DNA of 6,989 nucleotides from Syntrophomonadaceae bacterium (lineage in GTDB: Bacteria; Bacillota; Syntrophomonadia; Syntrophomonadales; Syntrophomonadaceae), in the NCBI GenBank assembly GCA_028686565.1, contig JAQUBU010000119.1:1-6989 (forward strand), read 5' to 3'. Positions 1-4,973 of this stretch are shown one piece after another. Under the pieces are notes generated by a model. The model was not told the origin of the DNA and made no database searches. It saw nothing but the letters and a program-made list of their open reading frames with translations. Numbering within the stretch: the first letter of the stretch is position 1; each line of letters opens with the position of its first letter. The position numbers and the translations under genes were made by a program.

Positions 1-1004
1 GTGATTGTTTGATGCATAATACCCAAATCAGTTCAGGGCTGCAAGCAGATGGCAGCTATCGTTTCGATACTTTTTTTACAGAGGTAAAGGGTCTAATTGC
101 CGAAGGGGATTATAGCAGCACCAATTCTGAAGCAGCCATGGCAGGGCCCGAGAGCGGCTATACCGGATATCCGCTGTTCAATAGCCCTGATGCAGTTGCT
201 ACTGCTTTTAAAGATGCCGGGTTCGATTTGATAGTCAGTGCCAATAATCATTGCCTGGACCGGGGAGCCAAGGGGGCTTTGCGCACCCTTGATGTACTGA
301 GAGCGGCGGGACTTGAAACGCTTGGAACATATAAAAGTGCCGCAGAGTGCAGCGAATTCTTAATTAAAGATATCAAGGGGGTAAAGGTGGCTTATCTCGC
401 ATATACCTATGGTACTAACGGGATACCGATAGCACCCCGGTACTCTTTTCTGGTTAATATTATGGATAAAGACAAGATATTGGCCGACATAAAGACTATA
501 AGGGCCAAGGCGGATATTGTAGTATTAATTCTGCATTGGGGACTCGAATACAATCCTTTGCCTAGTCATGAACAGAAGCTGCAGGCCAAAGAGTATCTGG
601 AGGCTGGTGCAGATGTTATATTAGGGAGCCATCCTCATGTCATACAAACCAAGGAAGTTCTTAAAGTGGATAATAAGGAAAAATTTGTTATTTATTCAAT
701 GGGCAATTTTATCAGTCATCAGATTGGTCAAGAACGTAATAGCGGTATAGTTTTAAAGCTGAAATTCACGAAGGATTTTGCCAGTAATCAGACGGTTATG
801 GATTCCATGTCTTACACCCCTACTTTTTCTCATAGCTATCGAGAGAACGGCCGACTCAAGTTTCGCGTGGTACCGGTTGAAGAGACTATTCGAAAAATTG
901 AGGCCGGGCAGGAACCGCATATGGATACCGGTTATTTACCCGTTTTAAAAGCGGTTCTGGCTGCAACCAGAAATCAGTTGGGTGAATCATTTATTAGAAA
1001 ATAA
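1..1004 (+). CDS. CapA/PgsA-family protein (poly-gamma-glutamate capsule synthesis type), 5' end missing
   Basis: This is the 3' portion of a CapA-family gene. The frame is open to the left edge, and the first visible codons read D-C-L-M-H. That matches the family's N-terminal metal-site motif G-D-x-x-x-H, so the true start and any signal peptide or membrane anchor lie outside the window. A TTG at 9 is therefore not the start. Further family motifs in order are A-N-N-H-C-L-D-R-G (240-266), H-W-G (534-542), G-S-H-P-H-V (624-641) and Y-S-M-G-N-F (near 693-710). The histidines and asparagines resemble the metal ligands of metallophosphoesterase-like folds. CapA proteins are linked to poly-gamma-glutamate or other cell-envelope polymer synthesis and usually act outside the membrane. 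The substrate here is unknown, and no cap/pgs partners are visible. The gene ends in TAA with 247 bases before the next gene, so it is probably a separate unit. Confidence 0.88.
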   Translation, partial: DCLMHNTQISSGLQADGSYRFDTFFTEVKGLIAEGDYSSTNSEAAMAGPESGYTGYPLFNSPDAVATAFKDAGFDLIVSANNHCLDRGAKGALRTLDVLRAAGLETLGTYKSAAECSEFLIKDIKGVKVAYLAYTYGTNGIPIAPRYSFLVNIMDKDKILADIKTIRAKADIVVLILHWGLEYNPLPSHEQKLQAKEYLEAGADVILGSHPHVIQTKEVLKVDNKEKFVIYSMGNFISHQIGQERNSGIVLKLKFTKDFASNQTVMDSMSYTPTFSHSYRENGRLKFRVVPVEETIRKIEAGQEPHMDTGYLPVLKAVLAATRNQLGESFIRK

Positions 1005-1251
1005 CACTTCTTTAGTATACCCCCATGCCTGCAATAAACAATAGATATAGCGCCGATTTAATAGTTGAGGGCGTTATAGAATAAAGATTGCATGCCCTGC
1101 GCATTTACAAAATAAACAAATTTAGCAAAAAAAGTAAAAATATGATTATGGAGTAAATAAATAAATTTTTAAAATCGAAATTTTGTATTAAAATAGATAG
1201 TAGCAAAGCGGGACGAACTCTAAAATTTAAAATTAAACGGGGGAATATTTT

Positions 1252-1653
1252 ATGCAAGATTTAAGTTGGAATTGTAATGTTTGTGAGGCGTGCGGGGTTT
1301 GCGGCAGAAGTGAAGCGGAATGCAATATCTATCACGAGTATTATGAGCTTGAGGAAGGGCGGCCGGCTAAGAAATCCTCAAGCGATAATGCGGTATCAAT
1401 TTTGGAAAAGACGGAAACCAGAGCCCCTAAAGTACAATGGTCCATTGAAGCTAATATGGGCCTGATAAACCGTTTGAGTGGTCGTATCACAAGTGTAGTT
1501 GAAGGCGAGGAAATGGCAATACTTACCATAAAGTCCGGTGATAATAAAATAAGTTCCATGATGTCTTTGAAAAGATTCATGGAAAGCGGAAAAAAAGTGG
1601 GAGATATAGTCACCTTGGTTTTTAAGGCCAGCAATGTGAAACTAATGAAATAA
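1252..1653 (+). CDS. Small Cys-rich protein with C-terminal Mop/TOBE (molybdate-binding) domain
   Basis: This 133-residue protein has two parts. Residues 70-133 look like a Mop/TOBE domain: N-R-L-S-G-R-I (73-79), a V-x-x-G-E-E turn, a central beta hairpin and a closing V-G-D-x-V-T-L-x-F-K-A-S-N-V-K. Such domains bind molybdate or tungstate as oligomers in molbindins, ModE and ModC. Residues 8-24 carry five cysteines spaced C-x2-C-x2-C-x2-C-x6-C, followed by His28, which could hold an Fe-S cluster or zinc. Residues 30-66 are a polar linker. A G-rich Shine-Dalgarno-like run (GGGGGA, 1239-1244) lies 7 nt before the ATG, although it is not a textbook site. The AT-rich upstream region holds only a weak promoter candidate (TAAAAT, 1189-1194). 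The gene appears to be a single unit ended by the terminator at 1651-1707. A role in Mo/W storage or sensing is inference; the Cys-rich part I do not recognise. Confidence 0.75.
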   Translation: MQDLSWNCNVCEACGVCGRSEAECNIYHEYYELEEGRPAKKSSSDNAVSILEKTETRAPKVQWSIEANMGLINRLSGRITSVVEGEEMAILTIKSGDNKISSMMSLKRFMESGKKVGDIVTLVFKASNVKLMK

Positions 1654-1707
1654 GAGTAATAAAAAAGCACTCCGTACTTGTAACGGAGTGCTTTTTTATT
1701 ACTCTTA
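1651..1707 (+). terminator. Intrinsic, probably bidirectional terminator with a 25-bp perfect stem
   Basis: The arms at 1651-1675 and 1683-1707 are perfect reverse complements around a 7-nt loop (1676-1682). The GC core is GCACTCCGT/ACGGAGTGC, flanked by A6 and T6 tracts, so it can terminate transcription on either strand. The stem continues outward through TAAGAGTAAT and includes the TAA stop codon of the preceding gene. It insulates the Mop-domain gene from the sigma-54 activator gene. Confidence 0.93.
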
Positions 1708-1787
1708 CCGTTTGGATTCAGGGATTGAATAAGAATATGCTAAACCGCCAGTTTCATTTTTGTTGCTTAATATGTTATGTTAAACAA

Positions 1788-1802
1788 GAGGTGGTGCATA
1801 TG
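1788..1802 (+). promoter_or_regulatory. Ribosome binding site fixing the start of the sigma-54 activator
   Basis: GAGGTG at 1788-1793 lies 6 nt before ATG 1800, after which the protein begins directly with a typical CBS-domain sequence (M-K-L-G-E-I-M-T-P). An in-frame ATG at 1725 would add 25 Cys- and Phe-rich residues of no recognisable family and has no Shine-Dalgarno site, so 1800 is preferred. Confidence 0.8.
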
Positions 1803-3893
1803 AAACTCGGTGAGATAATGACTCCTGACCCGGTATTATTGAAACCCGATCAATCAATTCAGGAAGCGGTAGCTCTGTTTATGGAGTACAGTATCGATGG
1901 TGCGCCGGTTATAGCTGAGAATAACCAGGTTATTGGACTTTTTACCAAGACTCACGTTTACCGGGCGGTTGCGCAAGGTATTGATATAAAAGAACCGGTA
2001 AAAAACCTGATGAACTGTAATGTAATCATCGGTCACCCGGATGATGAAATTGAAGATGTGCTGCATCCAGGTATCGGCAGATTACCAATAGTAAATAAAA
2101 ATGGCATAGTAGGTATGATAACCCGCACTGATCTTGCCCGGGTTTTCTTGGAATCCTACCGCAATATATCAAATGAATTTGATACTATTATAAATTCGAC
2201 TCATAACTTGATTGTCTCAGTTGATGAGCACTCCCGAATCCGGGTTTTCAACCGTTCAGCAGAAAAGCTTTTGGGGGTTAAGGCAGAGGATGTCAAAGGC
2301 AAGAGCATAGATGAAGTTTTCCCTACAAGTCGTCTTACCAGTATTATTCAAACCGGCAAAGTTGAACCTTTGCAAAAAATTCTGCTTAATGATCACTATT
2401 TCATTTCAAACCGTTCCCCAATTATCGAAAATGGCAAGATAATCGGTTCTGTAGCGGTACTCCAGGATATTTCCGAACTAGAGGAACTATCCCGTGAACT
2501 CAAGTATGTTAAGGAATTAAATGAAGAATTGGATGCAATTATCGAATCTTCTTTTGATGGTTTATATATTACCGATGGCACAGGTGTGACTTTACGGGTA
2601 AATCAGGCTTTCCAAAATATTATGGGTATTGACGCTAAAGAGTTCATGGGTCGCAATGTTGATGATATCGAAAGTGAAGGTTTGGTTTCTGAATCAGTGA
2701 GTTCCCTTGCCATAAGGAAAAAACAAATAGTAACTATTATGCAAGAATACCGGAATGGCAAAATAACGCTGGCAACCGGCAACCCGGTATTTGATAAAAA
2801 AGGCAATATATTCAGGGTGGTATGTAATGTTCGTGATATTACCGAGTTGAACATGCTTAAACAAAAGCTGGAACAAGCCCAGGGCTTGACTCAGCACTAT
2901 GAAAGCCAACTGCGCACCCTGAGAATGTACAGCGGGACCGATAAACTTATAATCAAATCATCCCGGATGAGAAATCTTATGGATACCGTGATAAGGCTGG
3001 CTGGGGTAGACTCGACAGTATTGATAAGCGGTGAATCAGGAACCGGCAAAGAAATGATTGCAGAGGCTATTCACAATAACAGCCCGCGCAGCAAGGGACC
3101 ATTAATAAAAGTTAATTGTGGTGCAATTCCCGAAAACCTGCTGGAATCGGAGTTGTTCGGTTATGAATATGGAGCCTTTACAGGTGCCAAGAAAGAAGGC
3201 AAAGCCGGTTATTTTGAACTGGCTTCCGGCGGTTCCTTGTTTTTAGATGAAATCGGTGATTTGCCGTTTAATTTGCAAGTTAAACTATTACGCGTGCTGC
3301 AAAGCAAGGAGATTAACCGGGTGGGGGGACGGCAGACCCTTAGAGTCGATGTTCGCATAGTAGCTGCATCCAATCGCGATTTACAAGAGATGGTGCAGAA
3401 GAAGCTGTTTCGGGAAGACTTGTATTATCGTCTCAATGTCATTCCTGTTATCCTGCCGCCGCTTCGTGAACGTAAAGAAGATATTCCTTCGCTGGTAGTA
3501 CATTTTATGGAACTATTTAACCGCAAATACAAATTAAATAAAAGAATCTCTCCCAATGTTGTAGATGCATTTATGGCTTATGAATGGCCGGGCAATGTTC
3601 GGGAAGTAGAGAATTTGATTGAAAGACTGGTGGTTATTACTCCCAAGGATATAATATCGATAGATGACCTGCCGTCCTATCTGGGTACAGCGGTCCTGGG
3701 GGCTTCTCCCCAGGTTTCAGTTTCAGCGATCCTGCCGTTAAAGGATGCTATTGAAAGTTTGGAAAAGCAGCTTTTACAGAAGGCTTATACTCAATGCCGC
3801 ACAACTCGGCAAATGGCCAAGGAGCTTAAAATAGATGCTTCTACGATTGTTAGAAAGGCCGCCAAATATGGTATTTCTTCGTCTGGGAAATAG
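1800..3893 (+). CDS. Sigma-54-dependent transcriptional activator, CBS-CBS-PAS-PAS-AAA+-HTH
   Basis: This 697-residue bacterial enhancer-binding protein activates RNA polymerase carrying sigma-54 by ATP hydrolysis. In order it has a CBS pair (about 1-117), PAS 1 (about 125-225), PAS 2 (about 240-350), a helical linker, the AAA+ sigma-54 interaction domain (about 383-615) and a C-terminal helix-turn-helix (about 650-695). Key motifs are Walker A G-E-S-G-T-G-K-E (411-418), the sigma-54 contact loop G-A-F-T-G-A (458-463), Walker B L-F-L-D-E with D483/E484, and R-E-D-L-Y-Y-R-L-N-V. All are intact, so it should be active. The HTH ends I-V-R-K-A-A-K-Y-G-I, resembling the TyrR/Fis-like class. CBS pairs often bind adenosyl ligands and PAS domains bind small molecules or cofactors, so cytoplasmic sensing of energy or metabolite state is likely. 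There is no phospho-receiver domain. The closest targets are the sigma-54 promoter at 4300 and the thiolase/hbd genes. Its exact ligand is unknown. Confidence 0.95.
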   Translation: MKLGEIMTPDPVLLKPDQSIQEAVALFMEYSIDGAPVIAENNQVIGLFTKTHVYRAVAQGIDIKEPVKNLMNCNVIIGHPDDEIEDVLHPGIGRLPIVNKNGIVGMITRTDLARVFLESYRNISNEFDTIINSTHNLIVSVDEHSRIRVFNRSAEKLLGVKAEDVKGKSIDEVFPTSRLTSIIQTGKVEPLQKILLNDHYFISNRSPIIENGKIIGSVAVLQDISELEELSRELKYVKELNEELDAIIESSFDGLYITDGTGVTLRVNQAFQNIMGIDAKEFMGRNVDDIESEGLVSESVSSLAIRKKQIVTIMQEYRNGKITLATGNPVFDKKGNIFRVVCNVRDITELNMLKQKLEQAQGLTQHYESQLRTLRMYSGTDKLIIKSSRMRNLMDTVIRLAGVDSTVLISGESGTGKEMIAEAIHNNSPRSKGPLIKVNCGAIPENLLESELFGYEYGAFTGAKKEGKAGYFELASGGSLFLDEIGDLPFNLQVKLLRVLQSKEINRVGGRQTLRVDVRIVAASNRDLQEMVQKKLFREDLYYRLNVIPVILPPLRERKEDIPSLVVHFMELFNRKYKLNKRISPNVVDAFMAYEWPGNVREVENLIERLVVITPKDIISIDDLPSYLGTAVLGASPQVSVSAILPLKDAIESLEKQLLQKAYTQCRTTRQMAKELKIDASTIVRKAAKYGISSSGK

Positions 3894-3937
3894 ATGAAGT
3901 ACTGATTAAAAAAACACTGCAGAACCACAACAAAGCG

Positions 3938-3951
3938 TTGCGCAAATGCAA
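3938..3951 (+). promoter_or_regulatory. Candidate activator-binding site 1 (TTGC-N6-GCAA)
   Basis: TTGCGCAAATGCAA fits the pattern TTGC-N6-GCAA. It is the exact reverse complement of site 2, 34 bp centre to centre. It lies 45 bases past the activator gene and about 380 bases before the predicted sigma-54 start, a usual position for an enhancer-type site. Assignment to this activator is inference. Confidence 0.65.
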
Positions 3952-3971
3952 CAGGACATTTCTGAAGAATG

Positions 3972-3985
3972 TTGCATTTGCGCAA
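3972..3985 (+). promoter_or_regulatory. Candidate activator-binding site 2 (TTGC-N6-GCAA)
   Basis: TTGCATTTGCGCAA fits the same pattern as sites 1 and 3. Together with site 1 it forms a closely spaced pair, which would suit cooperative assembly of an AAA+ activator on DNA. It lies about 350 bases upstream of the predicted sigma-54 transcription start. Confidence 0.65.
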
Positions 3986-4140
3986 TGTGTTTTAAGTCGG
4001 GAAAAACAGTATTTTAATACTAATATTTGAAATCGCAATATCCTTGGCAGTAGAGGGCGATTATAAAAGACAACAATATATATCATGTCTCAATAGAGGA
4101 ATAATAAGGCAAACCGACCAGAACGCCAAAATTAACCCTT

Positions 4141-4156
4141 GTTGCATATATGCAAC
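4141..4156 (+). promoter_or_regulatory. Candidate activator-binding site 3, perfect 16-bp palindrome
   Basis: GTTGCATATATGCAAC is a perfect palindrome and the most symmetrical of the three TTGC-N6-GCAA sites. Its centre lies about 177 bases before the predicted start at 4326 and 153 bases before the -24 GG, within the usual enhancer range for sigma-54 promoters. An adjoining ATTGCAAT (4158-4165) could be a further half-site pair. Confidence 0.7.
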
Positions 4157-4180
4157 GATTGCAATATAGTACACAATTTC

Positions 4181-4210
4181 TGCCCATAGTTTTCAAATAA
4201 ACTATGGGCA
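4181..4210 (+). repeat. 12-bp perfect inverted repeat (hairpin) between the upstream sites and the promoter
   Basis: TGCCCATAGTTT (4181-4192) and AAACTATGGGCA (4199-4210) are perfect complements around a 6-nt loop. No T-tract follows on either strand, so it is not a typical terminator. It is centred about 130 bases before the predicted sigma-54 start. It could be an operator for a different regulator or a cruciform-type spacer; nothing in the sequence decides. Confidence 0.7.
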
Positions 4211-4299
4211 ATTCTCAAACCTGTTAATCCTTCTGCAGTCAGCTTCTTCACACTTCACGCAATTTCAAATGCTTAATGCTAATTGGTTTCTAGTTACTT

Positions 4300-4315
4300 T
4301 GGCATGCAAATTGCA
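4300..4315 (+). promoter_or_regulatory. Sigma-54 (RpoN) promoter, -24/-12 type
   Basis: TGGCATGCAAATTGCA matches the sigma-54 consensus TGGCACG-N4-TTGCA at all conserved positions but one (C to T at 4305). The GG (4301-4302) and GC (4313-4314) elements have the required spacing, and a T at 4299 gives the preferred extra base. The predicted start is near 4326. It points towards the Com-like gene, thiolase and hbd, and a sigma-54 activator is encoded immediately upstream. The sequence between the elements also forms ATGCAA-A-TTGCAT, a palindrome built from the half-sites of the candidate activator sites in reversed order. Confidence 0.85.
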
Positions 4316-4497
4316 TATTAAAAGATTAGAAACGAAAGCCAAACATAGAGGGCTTGAAGTTTAAATATAAAAGGTGTAATAGCACAAAATCTTTTGCATA
4401 TTAATTGAGGGCAGGGGATTTTAAGGTTGACTGCTTTTTGATTGCCCTGTTAAATCACTTAATACTTCATAACCAAATATGATATCAATCCTTGTAT

Positions 4498-4518
4498 ATG
4501 AGAGCCAATGAGCCCCGC
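4498..4518 (+). repeat. 21-base repeat, copy 1, overlapping the 5' strand of a terminator
   Basis: This 21-base sequence recurs exactly at 4814-4834. It contains GAGCC twice, separated by AAT, and its last seven bases (GCCCCGC) supply the 5' strand of the terminator hairpin. It lies in the leader of the predicted sigma-54 transcript, just before the Com-like gene. A conserved sequence next to and overlapping a terminator is the geometry of antiterminator binding sites such as the RAT sites of the LicT/SacY family. Function here is inferred. Confidence 0.8.
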
Positions 4519-4546
4519 AAGATATTTTTTTCAAGCGGGGTTTTTT
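4513..4546 (+). terminator. Intrinsic terminator or attenuator ahead of the Com-like gene
   Basis: CCCCGC (4513-4518) pairs with GCGGGG (4535-4540), followed directly by T6 and more T-rich sequence; A4511/G4512 can extend the stem onto the T-tract. It lies about 190 bases into the predicted sigma-54 transcript and 37 bases before the preferred start of the Com-like gene, so it would abort the operon transcript unless read through. Confidence 0.78.
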
Positions 4547-4570
4547 ATTTACGAAAATGTCGAATTTGAA

Positions 4571-4586
4571 GGGAGTGGAAAGATTG
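4571..4586 (+). promoter_or_regulatory. Ribosome binding site and TTG start of the Com-like gene
   Basis: GGGAG (4571-4575) lies 8 nt before TTG 4584. Starting there gives M-K-D-F-R-C-K-S-C, the form of Com-type zinc ribbons, where the first Cys pair follows directly after the start. The in-frame ATG at 4557 sits almost against the terminator, has no Shine-Dalgarno site, and its codons overlap this one. Confidence 0.72.
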
Positions 4587-4757
4587 AAAGACTTCCGATG
4601 CAAAAGCTGTCAGAAATTGCTGGGGAAATACCGTGAGTGTGAAGAACTTGAAATCAAATGCCCACGTTGTGGGTTAACCAATAGCCTCAAGAAGAAAGAA
4701 AAGCAGGGATTTAGCATTATCAGCAGCTCAAAGGTGATGGAGCGCATGCTTAAATAA
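4584..4757 (+). CDS. Com-like zinc-ribbon protein (phage Mu Com family), putative RNA-binding regulator
   Basis: With the TTG start this is a 57-residue protein. An N-terminal C-x2-C (C6, C9) and a second C-x2-C in I-K-C-P-R-C-G form a four-Cys zinc ribbon. The motifs R-C-K-S-C-x-K-L-L and L-E-I-K-C-P-R-C-x-x-x-N match the Com family well. Phage Mu Com binds the leader of mom mRNA and opens a hairpin to allow translation. Here no phage gene or mom-like gene is visible. Instead the gene sits in a predicted sigma-54 operon, with the same 21-base, terminator-overlapping repeat on either side. The Lys-rich stretch after the ribbon suits nucleic-acid binding. It may be an autogenous regulator of read-through into the thiolase and hbd genes, but this is inference. 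The alternative is a domesticated phage relic. A longer form from ATG 4557 would add nine residues. Confidence 0.82.
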   Translation: MKDFRCKSCQKLLGKYRECEELEIKCPRCGLTNSLKKKEKQGFSIISSSKVMERMLK

Positions 4758-4813
4758 CTATTACAAATTATATGGATTTTATAAAAGTAATTTAATATGT
4801 TTTCAATTCTGCA

Positions 4814-4834
4814 ATGAGAGCCAATGAGCCCCGC
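4814..4834 (+). repeat. 21-base repeat, copy 2, overlapping the 5' strand of a second terminator
   Basis: Identical over 21 bases to 4498-4518, 316 bases downstream. The sequences differ on both sides of the match and the 3' terminator strands are not the same (GCGGGG in copy 1, CGGGGC in copy 2). The 21-base stretch has therefore been kept while the surrounding terminators diverged. It lies between the Com-like gene and thiolase. Confidence 0.82.
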
Positions 4835-4867
4835 CAGATTATTAGTCTGTCGGGGCATTTTGTTTTT
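4828..4867 (+). terminator. Intrinsic terminator or attenuator between the Com-like gene and thiolase
   Basis: GCCCCG (4828-4833) pairs with CGGGGC (4851-4856); an inner CAGA/TCTG stem (4835-4838, 4846-4849) closes a 7-nt loop. A T-rich tail follows (TTTTGTTTTT, 4858-4867). Transcripts from the upstream sigma-54 promoter must cross it to reach thiolase; I see no convincing second promoter in the 100 bases after it. Confidence 0.8.
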
Positions 4868-4890
4868 AAAAGGAGGTGAGAGTGAAGTAA
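4868..4890 (+). other. Strong Shine-Dalgarno followed by a two-codon open frame (GTG AAG TAA)
   Basis: AAAAGGAGGTGA (4868-4879) is a near-perfect Shine-Dalgarno site. At 5 nt beyond AGGAGG lies GTG AAG TAA (4882-4890), a start followed after one sense codon by a stop. The arrangement resembles the Shine-Dalgarno and TTG AAA start of the Com-like gene behind repeat copy 1. It could be the remnant of a duplicated com-like gene or a translated mini-ORF in the thiolase leader; it may also be chance. Confidence 0.4.
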
Positions 4891-4957
4891 TTCTTGTCTT
4901 GTTTGCAGAGCATTTTTTATGTGAGAACGAAAGTGGAAAATAAATGGAAGCTGAATT

Positions 4958-4973
4958 AGGAGGAGATATAATG
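4958..4973 (+). promoter_or_regulatory. Ribosome binding site and start of thiolase
   Basis: AGGAGGAG (4958-4965) precedes ATG 4971 by 5 nt (7 nt from the AGGAGG core). This strong site sets the start and shows that the 44-residue N-terminal extension is probably translated. An upstream in-frame ATG at 4944 has no Shine-Dalgarno site, and its first codons overlap this one. Confidence 0.88.

Larger units (their letters stand above)
3938..3985 (+). repeat. Perfect 16-bp inverted repeat; possible stem-loop or terminator after the activator gene
   Basis: The arms 3938-3953 and 3970-3985 are perfect complements around a 16-nt loop (3954-3969). As RNA this would be a stable hairpin 45 bases after the activator stop codon, but only a short TTTT (3989-3992) follows, so termination would be weak. 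Each arm also contains a complete TTGC-N6-GCAA palindrome, so paired DNA sites for a dimeric activator are the preferred reading. Confidence 0.7.
3894..4583 (+). other. Long non-coding regulatory region between the activator and the Com-like gene
   Basis: About 690 bases contain no credible gene on either strand. From left to right they hold an inverted repeat formed by two TTGC-N6-GCAA sites (3938-3985), a third such site (4142-4155), a 12-bp hairpin (4181-4210), a sigma-54 promoter (4300-4315), a leader with a small stem (4408-4413 with 4443-4448, AGGGCA/TGCCCT) and the first copy of a terminator-linked repeat (4498-4546). The order of upstream sites, promoter, leader and attenuator fits a heavily regulated operon start. 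Confidence 0.85.

Noticed and set aside
9..20. TTG or ATG as the start of the CapA-family gene
   Set aside because: Codons before it (D, C) complete the conserved G-D-x-x-x-H motif, so the gene runs in from the left and these codons are internal.
1068..1105. TTGCATGCCCTGCGCA as a further activator site upstream of the Mop-domain gene
   Set aside because: Spacing and symmetry differ from TTGC-N6-GCAA, and no sigma-54 promoter follows.
1725..1799. Start of the sigma-54 activator at ATG 1725
   Set aside because: It lacks a Shine-Dalgarno site and adds residues unlike any CBS protein; ATG 1800 has GAGGTG at good spacing and begins at the domain edge.
4043..4059. Second sigma-54 promoter beginning TTGGCA
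   Set aside because: The GC of the -12 element is one base too close and the TTGC motif is missing.
3850..4086. Minus-strand open frames running out of the activator gene into the non-coding region
   Set aside because: The composition looks like antisense of the HTH and operator palindromes, with no recognisable domain; the region is better explained as regulatory DNA.
4380..4399. Third sigma-54-like match, TAGCAC then TTTTGCA
   Set aside because: The two elements are three bases too far apart and GG of the -24 box is AG; sigma-54 spacing is strict.
3894..4556. CRISPR array, tRNA or insertion sequence in the long non-coding stretch
   Set aside because: There are no regularly spaced repeats, no cloverleaf with a CCA-type end, and no terminal inverted repeats with a transposase.
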